DNA of 22,107 nucleotides from Caldifarciminota bacterium (lineage in GTDB: Bacteria; Hydrothermota; Tepidihabitantia; B3-TA06): positions 1-22,107 of the forward strand of contig WJJO01000016.1 of the NCBI GenBank assembly GCA_014729665.1, written 5' to 3'. A program made the position numbers and the translations under genes. Below, one piece after another: positions 1 to 5,705 of the stretch (the first letter of the stretch is position 1; each line of letters begins with the position of its first letter). Under the pieces are notes generated by a model. It saw nothing but the letters and a program-made list of their open reading frames with translations. It searched no databases and was not told the origin of the DNA.

Positions 1-417
1 ATTGGTGAAGCAAGAGATGCGGGAGCTGAGGTTCTTCTGGAGGGAAAACGTGACGGTTCTCTTCTCGGGCCATGGATTCTTGCCAACGTTCCCGAGGACG
101 CCAAACTCGTTAAGCAGGAGGCGTTCGCACCTGTGGTATTGGTTAATCCCGTACGGGACCTGGAGGACGCTATCCTGAAGGTTAACAATACCTGCTACGG
201 CCTTCAAGGTGCCGTATTCACCCGTGACTTGAAGAAGGCGTTCCAGGCATGCGACGGTATTGATGCAGGCGGGGTACTGGTCAACGAGGTTCCGACCTTC
301 AGGGTGGATTTGATGCCTTACGGAGGCATGAAGGGCTCGGGCATGGGCCGCGAAGGTCCGGCATATGCGATTAAAGAGATGACCGAAGAGAAGCTGTATC
401 TGTTTGATTTGACATAA
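1..417 (+). CDS. Aldehyde dehydrogenase family protein, C-terminal part (5' end outside window)
   Basis: The frame is open from base 1 to the TAA at 415-417, giving 138 residues with no start inside the window. The sequence has the marks of the NAD(P)-dependent aldehyde dehydrogenase superfamily C-terminal half: the EAFAPV motif (residues about 40-45), the CYGLQGAVFT segment, then a GGVLVNEVPTFRVD stretch and PYGGMKGSGMGREGP near the end, where the oligomerisation and substrate-tunnel region lies. The catalytic cysteine and the NAD-binding fold would be upstream and cannot be checked. The VNEVPTFRVDLMPYGG wording resembles the GapN/lactaldehyde-dehydrogenase-like branch (oxidation of small phosphorylated or hydroxy aldehydes), but the substrate cannot be fixed from this part. 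It converges with the minus-strand gene ending at 570. Family call is confident; substrate is not. Confidence 0.93.
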   Translation: MGEARDAGAEVLLEGKRDGSLLGPWILANVPEDAKLVKQEAFAPVVLVNPVRDLEDAILKVNNTCYGLQGAVFTRDLKKAFQACDGIDAGGVLVNEVPTFRVDLMPYGGMKGSGMGREGPAYAIKEMTEEKLYLFDLT

Positions 418-569
418 TTACATCCTTTTGTTTCCCGAGGGCGTTACCGGGAATGTCTGCATAGGATGAAAGCCGACTATTACGATCCGTCAATCGACCT
501 CATTTTAGTTTGCCAGGTTTGAAAGGGTCCTTTCGGTTATGTTTCTCGGCCCTTTAACACATCTCCAGC
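418..569. other. Convergent intergenic gap with stem-loop
   Basis: This gap separates the end of the aldehyde dehydrogenase from the end of the minus-strand PD40 gene. It has no convincing ORF. An imperfect inverted repeat, AAAGGG-TCC (522-530) with GGCCCTTT (548-555), could form a stem in either transcript and serve as a shared terminator, but neither side has a proper T run, so termination is only a guess. A shorter CCCG/CGGG pair lies near 435-452. Confidence 0.35.
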
Positions 570-1679
570 CTATTGATTATCTATCTCCTCCACCAGCTGT
601 TCAACGGAGACAGGCTGATTAAGGGGAACAAGGTAGCTTTTGAGGATGTCGGTGTCCCTGTTGGAATCAAAGATCAGCCAGTTGCCATCCTTGGAGATGT
701 CGGGTCTCATATCATTACCTTCATTCAGGGTGACGGGATATATATCCCCTGATTTTAGTTCGCATATATAGATGTCGAAATGGTCGCGTTTGTTCGATGA
801 AAATGCGATCTTACTGTCATTATCCCCGAAATCCGGGTTTACTTCATGACATCTCCAATCGGTTATCTGACGCTTTCTTTTACCCCTGCGGTTCATTATG
901 TAAATATCGAGATTAGTACGGTTATCAGATACGAAGGTTATCAATCTTCCGTTGCTGGAATATCTCGGGGTGCGGTCGCTGTAGTAATTATCCGTAAGCC
1001 GCTTCATCTTGCTTTTCTTGATGTTGTATTGACCTATTTCCGTTGTTCTGGTCTCCGGAGACAGGAAACTGAAAAGCATAGGTAAATTCGATTTAGGCAT
1101 GTCAGGTGATTGAGGCTGTGTTAGGGTTTTGCTGTCAAGGATTGCCCTGGTTTCATTGCGCTGCAGATCTCTATAAACCAGTTCCACTACATCGTCATCT
1201 GCGTAGCGTGTATAAAGAATTCGGTCCTTTGAATCCACAAAGGCAGGTTCATGGCAGTAATAGTCTCTGGATGTTAGCACCTGATAGTGGTCGCCAAAGA
1301 AATCCATCATCCCGACCCTCATCTGTCCTCCTATAACCGCCTGGAAAACGATCCATTCCCGGTTGGGACCGAACCGGGGGTGTGCTGCCATAGTGTCGCA
1401 GATCATTTCGGGGAAAAAGGGTTCGATGCCCAGATATGCAGCAATGTTGGCCCTGAGGAAAACCTCTGAAGCTAAATCGTAATCTATATCGACCAGGCGT
1501 CTCCAGCTTTCCACGGCCTTATCTGCCGAGTCGTGTTTGCAGTATGCGCGTGTCAGATCGTACAAAACGCGTGCATTTTCCGGTGATGCGGCAGCCTTGG
1601 CCTCAAGGGCTGTAAGATCGGCATACGCCGCCGTTATTGTCGAAAATGCAATGATTCCTGTCAGAAGGGTTCTAATCAC
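570..1679 (-). CDS. Exported TPR plus PD40/TolB-like beta-propeller protein
   Basis: A 369-aa protein starting at GTG (1679), preceded at 4 nt by AGGAGG (1684-1689). Residues 1-20 form a signal peptide ending in AAYA. Residues about 22-90 look like tetratricopeptide helices (SPENARVLYDLTRAY, ADKAVESWRRLVDI). The rest has WD40-like PD40 repeats: 'RTPRYSSNGRLITFVSDN', then an NPDFGDNDSKIAFSSN block and a DMRPDISKDGNWLIFDSNRD block, each followed by an (L)DIY-type strand. This is the TolB-like propeller pattern, so a periplasmic or cell-surface scaffold role is likely. It is not TolB itself: the TolB N-terminal domain is absent and there is no tol-pal neighbour. It has its own sigma-70-like promoter. 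The partner is unknown. Confidence 0.85.
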   Translation of the reverse strand: MIRTLLTGIIAFSTITAAYADLTALEAKAAASPENARVLYDLTRAYCKHDSADKAVESWRRLVDIDYDLASEVFLRANIAAYLGIEPFFPEMICDTMAAHPRFGPNREWIVFQAVIGGQMRVGMMDFFGDHYQVLTSRDYYCHEPAFVDSKDRILYTRYADDDVVELVYRDLQRNETRAILDSKTLTQPQSPDMPKSNLPMLFSFLSPETRTTEIGQYNIKKSKMKRLTDNYYSDRTPRYSSNGRLITFVSDNRTNLDIYIMNRRGKRKRQITDWRCHEVNPDFGDNDSKIAFSSNKRDHFDIYICELKSGDIYPVTLNEGNDMRPDISKDGNWLIFDSNRDTDILKSYLVPLNQPVSVEQLVEEIDNQ

Positions 1680-1713
1680 TTAACCTCCTATTATCTTTTG
1701 ATTTTTAGATTGT

Positions 1714-1741
1714 ATTGTAGTGTCTGCTACCTCATTGTCAA
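1714..1741 (-). promoter_or_regulatory. Sigma-70-like promoter for the PD40 gene
   Basis: Read on the minus strand, TTGACA (1736-1741) is followed after 16 nt by TACAAT (1714-1719). The predicted start of transcription near 1707 would leave a leader of about 27 nt carrying the AGGAGG site, which is a normal arrangement. Both hexamers are at or within one base of consensus. Confidence 0.65.
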
Positions 1742-1764
1742 GCAAACCTAACGAAGTATAAATT

Positions 1765-2292
1765 CTACCTGATCAGAATCATCTTCCTTATACCCTCATA
1801 CCCGTTTATCTTCATTTGCAGTATGTAAACCCCTTTTACAATTCCCACCTCGTGGAAGTTCGGGATATCCAGGTAACATTTATACCCTCCCTTGTAGAAA
1901 TAACCGTCGGCAATCTCGAAGATTATTACTCCATCGAGGTCGAACACACCGATATTAACCCAGCAGTCCTCAGGGACGCTGAACCATGCGCTACAACTGC
2001 CCTGTATCGGCCACGAAACCGGGGTGTGTATTGAAGGGGCGTTACTATCAAAATCTACCGCAGCAGATTCAGTACATACCTCCGTCGTATCCGAAGTTCT
2101 TTGGATAGAATCGTTACTGTTCGTTACGTCAGTTTGATAGACAACCTTGTATGTTGAATCAAGAATAGTAACATCGATTCTTGCCTGTTGGTTGCCTGCC
2201 GAGGTGTAGGCTGTTATGGGTAATATGAGAGCCAACCCTGCAGAGATTCTTAACGCCAATCCGCAGAGGGCCTTAGATGATGATTCCTGCAT
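1765..2292 (-). CDS. Small exported protein with FlgD-Ig/Por-tail-like C-terminal domain
   Basis: A 175-aa protein. Residues 10-33 are hydrophobic and resemble a signal peptide (GLALILPITAYTSAG). Residues 35-90 are Ser/Thr/Asp rich and unrecognised. From about residue 103 the sequence follows the FlgD-Ig/secretion-tail pattern: WFSVPEDCWVNIGVFDLDG, an extended strand region, then GVYILQMKING and the basic end RKMILIR. It is therefore a minimal cargo-like protein that is little more than a signal peptide plus a sorting-like domain. The ATG at 2292 has no clear ribosome-binding site, and the predicted sigma-54 start falls about 2 nt upstream. Translation may be leaderless or may begin at the in-frame TTG eleven codons later. 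Function unknown. Confidence 0.72.
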   Translation of the reverse strand: MQESSSKALCGLALRISAGLALILPITAYTSAGNQQARIDVTILDSTYKVVYQTDVTNSNDSIQRTSDTTEVCTESAAVDFDSNAPSIHTPVSWPIQGSCSAWFSVPEDCWVNIGVFDLDGVIIFEIADGYFYKGGYKCYLDIPNFHEVGIVKGVYILQMKINGYEGIRKMILIR

Positions 2293-2304
2293 ATACCGTT
2301 ATTA

Positions 2305-2320
2305 AGCAATTTTCGTGCCA
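2305..2320 (-). promoter_or_regulatory. Sigma-54 (-24/-12) promoter motif upstream of the 175-aa gene
   Basis: The minus strand reads TGGCACG-AAAA-TTGCT (2320 down to 2305), matching the RpoN consensus TGGCACG-N4-TTGCW at every defined base with the required GG-N10-GC spacing. Transcription would start near 2294. About 65 nt upstream is an inverted repeat, TTGAATT (2381-2387) and AATTCAA (2401-2407), in the usual place for an activator site. RpoN and its activator are not in this window, so use in vivo is inferred. Confidence 0.62.
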
Positions 2321-2425
2321 GGTTAAGGGTTCTAAGTTACGGTAAAGCGAGGGATGGGAGCCTGGTTAGACGGTGGGATATTGAATTGATACAAAAGGAT
2401 AATTCAAGATTTCACCTTCCCATAC
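2321..2425. other. Intergenic gap with possible activator site
   Basis: This stretch lies between the terminator of the upstream two-gene unit and the sigma-54 motif. It has no ORF with a ribosome-binding site. Its only visible structure is the 7-nt inverted repeat TTGAATT/AATTCAA, spaced by 13 nt. Confidence 0.35.
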
Positions 2426-2456
2426 AAAAAAAGAGGGGAGCCGCAAGGCTCCCCTC
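2426..2456 (-). terminator. Intrinsic terminator of the secreted-protein pair
   Basis: On the minus strand GAGGGGAGCC and GGCTCCCCTC (2447-2456 and 2433-2442) form a perfect 10-bp GC-rich stem with a 4-nt loop, followed directly by seven T (2426-2432). It lies 24 nt beyond the stop of the 1046-aa gene. Confidence 0.92.
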
Positions 2457-2479
2457 AGGGTTAAAATTTTCCAAAAGGA

Positions 2480-5400
2480 TTAGTAAAGAACTACCTTCTT
2501 GGTAGCGCTGAAGGTCTCGGAATCCATGCGTACAAGGTAAATACCTTGTGCGACCGAACGGCCTGTATTATCAGTACCGTTCCAGGTAATGTTGTGGCGG
2601 CCCGGTTTCCGGTTTCCGTCAACCAGGGTGGCTACCAGCTTACCTGAGATATCGTAGATCTTCAGGCTCACATTGGTGCTGTGAGGTACCGAGAAGTAGA
2701 TCTTCGCCGATCCTACTATGGGATTAGGCTTGATGGCCTCGAGTGCAAACGGCCTTCCGACGGGTCCCTCGGTTACTGTGAGGGGGTTTATGTATCTGGT
2801 TACCTCGTCGTTAACCGGGCACACGTCTCCCGGCAACTCGGTACGACAGGTGAGTCTGTAGGCATTCTCAGAGGGAGATGTCCATTTGGGGAACTCGACC
2901 TCTGCCCAGTAGGGTTGATCGAGTTGGTTGCCGCGCCAGTCGAGGTGTTCCACGGACTGGGAGTTATGCCAGACCAGCGAGTCGGGATCAGGTGAAATGT
3001 CGTAGATCTCCAGGTCGGTAATCACATCGTGTTCCTCGTTGAAGCCGAAGTTCTCGACGGTGGCGATGCAGGTGAACTCGGTTCCCGCTGGATAGTCGGC
3101 ACTCCAATCGTTACCTTCCTCGTTGATCATCTCAACCACGCCTACGTCGTGAGACAGCAGACAGGTTACCCAGATGCGGGTAGTGTCGTTGAGAGGGCAG
3201 TGGTCGGAAAGATCGGGACCGACCTCGCCGAGACGAACCAGGCCGATGAACTCGTAGGGAACGCCCACGAAGTTCAGATTGCCTTGTTTGTCTTCACTGG
3301 GGAGAACGTAGCCTTCCATTTCCTGCCAGTCTAGACAGGCTCCTTCGGGGTCGAACGGGGTGAATGGAGCCAGTACCGTATCCAGTCCGTCATCAGGATC
3401 GCCAAGCCAGCCGATGTTGTTAAACAGGGTGGTTTCGGTCCAGATGGTGTCATTGTCAAGCAAGTTTACCGCGAAGAACTTGGAGGTAAAGAACTCGGCG
3501 TCGGGTTCTGTCTGGCGCCCCAGGTTGGCAAGCGCTATCTCCACGGTGAGAGGTACGTCGGCTTCAACCCAGTTTACGAAGGGTTTCTCGAACCGGTAGG
3601 CGGTAAGATCGTGAGGTTCGTCGTGGTAGCAGGGGTGCTGCGGCTTGGGTGACTGTGGATAGGGACCGAATCCGAGGTGGACGAACATCTCCATCGGATA
3701 GCTGAAACTGTATTGATAGGTTTTTACCACCCAGGAGCAGGCATCGAAGGCGTACTGCATGTGGCCCCAGTAGAAACCACTGCTCGGCCAATCCCAGTTC
3801 CACCAGCAACTGCGGGTGCTGGGATAGCTGCCGCCGTTGTCATAACAGTTGTGCGGTTCCTGGTAATTGTTATGACCGATAGATTGCATGGTTCCGCTGG
3901 TGGTTGAGTAACCTGAGAAGGCCACGAAGATGTTACCGTCCGGTGCGGCTTTGGCGAACACGCCTGTGTACTCGCCGGCATCCTCGATGTAGTAACCGAA
4001 GTGGGCGTTATTCCAGCCTACCTGATAGGTTTCTGTCTGGGATTTGCCCTTGGCGATCGGGTTGTCCGTATCGGCCGGGCCGCATCCGTCCTCGGCTTCC
4101 CATACGGAAAGCGCGGGTCCTTCCCATCCGCACTCAGGATGTACCTCTGCCAGATAGACGCGGGCTCCGGTAACGAGCACACCGTTGTCGCTCTTATACC
4201 ACATGCCGTGGTACCAGTCTACCTCGGCGTTGCCCCACGCATCGCCGACGTTCGACCAGTTCCAGTCGTAGCGGAAGGTGTCGTTACACTCCACTATGGT
4301 GGCCAGCTTGAAGGTGTCGTTCCAGTTACACATGTCACCGTCCAGATCGACGATGAGTCTCTGTTCGTATTCGGCAAGGTAGCCTTCCGGGGTCCAGCAA
4401 GGGGCCTCGATGGTGTCTTTGTAGGTGTCGTCGGGATCACCGTGATACGGGAAAAGGTCGTAGGAACCCAGCACGGATTCATAAACCTTCTCCGCAGAGT
4501 CGCCTTCCTGGAAGTCGTCGTTTTCGACCGAGGGTCCGGTCTGCCAGACCTGGTAGATTGCATTGAAGTGTTCCACCTCGAGACCGGCATTTGCAACGAC
4601 CAGTATGGGTTCGATTGGGGTCCAGCGCAGTGTGATGGGGCCCGGTGAAAGGATAAGGTCGGCGGCTACGTCATGTCGGAACAGCTTTTTGTAGCCGAAT
4701 CGGATTACCCATGCGCCTTCCGATCCCGGAGGTGCTCCCGGAGGGGGAGAGACCGGGTCTATACGGCCCGCATCGTTGGGGTAGGTTAACCCATACTCGC
4801 CGGATTGACCCTCGACACCGATAACGCCGTTGTCGTGGCTCCAATCATCACCAGGCGCAGATGTTCCATCCATCCGGTAGTAGCATTCGATGAAGTGGTA
4901 GCTGAACACAGGGCCGCAGTCGCCGGCGATAATCAGTTTTGTCTGACCGCCGAACTGCAAGGCGCAGGCGAAATCGTAGGTTTCTCCTGTTCCAACGGCC
5001 TCGACTTCGTGCCACTGTACTACCAACCTGGGTGAACGGAGGGAATCAGATAAGTTGGAACCGGGCCACTGGTAGTAAATACGGTTTACGTCTGATGGAT
5101 CATCATCCAGGGTAGGATCGTTATCCTGCCACAGAACCGCTATCAATTCGTTGGGATCTCCGGTATTGGGGATAGGAGGGTTTGCATCGGGTGGATTGGC
5201 GAATCCGTCTTCACTGGATTCGTCAAAGCTCAGCCAGCCGTCGGGTGAGATGTAGATGTGATCGCCGGGGACGTACCATTGCTGGAAGAAGTAGAATGAA
5301 TCCTCTAACTCCAATTTGTATGGCCGGTCGTTGTAAGGTTCCAGCTTTAGAGCGCCGGTATTATCCGTATCCTCGAGTGCCGGGAAGACTGTATATAGAT

Positions 5401-5620
5401 CGGGCACCACAGGCTCTTTGAAAGGCAGGCCGTTAGGATACTCGGCATCCACATCGTAACTCCAGTACCATCCAGTCGCTGAAGTCATCGACTTTATCCA
5501 ACCGACGCGGCCTCCACTACCGGATTCTGCCCACGTTTGGGTAGGCGTTTCAAAGCCTGCGGCGATCGCGGCCACCGAGAATCCCAGCAGGAGAAACAGC
5601 GTGAAAATCTTTCTACTCAT
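2480..5620 (-). CDS. Large secreted protein with nidogen-like N-terminus and C-terminal sorting-like domain (paralogue B)
   Basis: A 1046-aa protein. The ATG at 5620 has AAGGAGG (5630-5636) at good spacing. Residues 1-20 are a signal peptide ending AIAA. Residues about 85-300 have the pattern of bacterial nidogen-like beta-sandwich domains (HIYISPDGWLSFD, NPPIPNTGDPNELIAVLWQD). The middle is Trp/Cys/Asp rich and unrecognised. Residues about 840-950 look like a CARDB/Ig-like domain (HDVGVVEMINEEGN, IATVENFGF). Residues about 965-1046 are a FlgD-Ig-type domain: LKIYDISGKLVATLVDGN, GRHNITWNGTDNTG, GIYLVRM, ending FSATKKVVLY. The pattern fits an exported surface or extracellular protein anchored or sorted by its C-terminus. 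It is second in a two-gene unit with a 988-aa paralogue. The large antisense ORFs over it are shadows. Confidence 0.88.
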   Translation of the reverse strand: MSRKIFTLFLLLGFSVAAIAAGFETPTQTWAESGSGGRVGWIKSMTSATGWYWSYDVDAEYPNGLPFKEPVVPDLYTVFPALEDTDNTGALKLEPYNDRPYKLELEDSFYFFQQWYVPGDHIYISPDGWLSFDESSEDGFANPPDANPPIPNTGDPNELIAVLWQDNDPTLDDDPSDVNRIYYQWPGSNLSDSLRSPRLVVQWHEVEAVGTGETYDFACALQFGGQTKLIIAGDCGPVFSYHFIECYYRMDGTSAPGDDWSHDNGVIGVEGQSGEYGLTYPNDAGRIDPVSPPPGAPPGSEGAWVIRFGYKKLFRHDVAADLILSPGPITLRWTPIEPILVVANAGLEVEHFNAIYQVWQTGPSVENDDFQEGDSAEKVYESVLGSYDLFPYHGDPDDTYKDTIEAPCWTPEGYLAEYEQRLIVDLDGDMCNWNDTFKLATIVECNDTFRYDWNWSNVGDAWGNAEVDWYHGMWYKSDNGVLVTGARVYLAEVHPECGWEGPALSVWEAEDGCGPADTDNPIAKGKSQTETYQVGWNNAHFGYYIEDAGEYTGVFAKAAPDGNIFVAFSGYSTTSGTMQSIGHNNYQEPHNCYDNGGSYPSTRSCWWNWDWPSSGFYWGHMQYAFDACSWVVKTYQYSFSYPMEMFVHLGFGPYPQSPKPQHPCYHDEPHDLTAYRFEKPFVNWVEADVPLTVEIALANLGRQTEPDAEFFTSKFFAVNLLDNDTIWTETTLFNNIGWLGDPDDGLDTVLAPFTPFDPEGACLDWQEMEGYVLPSEDKQGNLNFVGVPYEFIGLVRLGEVGPDLSDHCPLNDTTRIWVTCLLSHDVGVVEMINEEGNDWSADYPAGTEFTCIATVENFGFNEEHDVITDLEIYDISPDPDSLVWHNSQSVEHLDWRGNQLDQPYWAEVEFPKWTSPSENAYRLTCRTELPGDVCPVNDEVTRYINPLTVTEGPVGRPFALEAIKPNPIVGSAKIYFSVPHSTNVSLKIYDISGKLVATLVDGNRKPGRHNITWNGTDNTGRSVAQGIYLVRMDSETFSATKKVVLY

Positions 5621-5651
5621 TGGTTATTTCCTCCTTAGAGCAGTTTGAACG

Positions 5652-5686
5652 GATTTTGAGGGAAGCGCAACGCTCCCCTCAAAATC
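5652..5686 (-). terminator. Intercistronic 16-bp stem-loop (attenuator or mRNA-processing hairpin)
   Basis: Arms 5652-5667 and 5671-5686 pair over 16 positions with one G.U and a 3-nt loop on the minus-strand transcript, between the two paralogues. The core GAGGGGAGC is shared with the terminator at 2433-2456. No T run follows (next is CGTTC), so full termination is doubtful. Partial termination, or protection of the upstream message end, is more likely. Confidence 0.6.
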
Positions 5687-5705
5687 ATAGCGTCCAGTTA
5701 AAATC

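Noticed and set aside
4001..4648. 215-aa plus-strand ORF, with several smaller ones over 2681-5035
   Set aside because: Antisense to the 1046-aa gene; composition mirrors its codons and no start signal is present.
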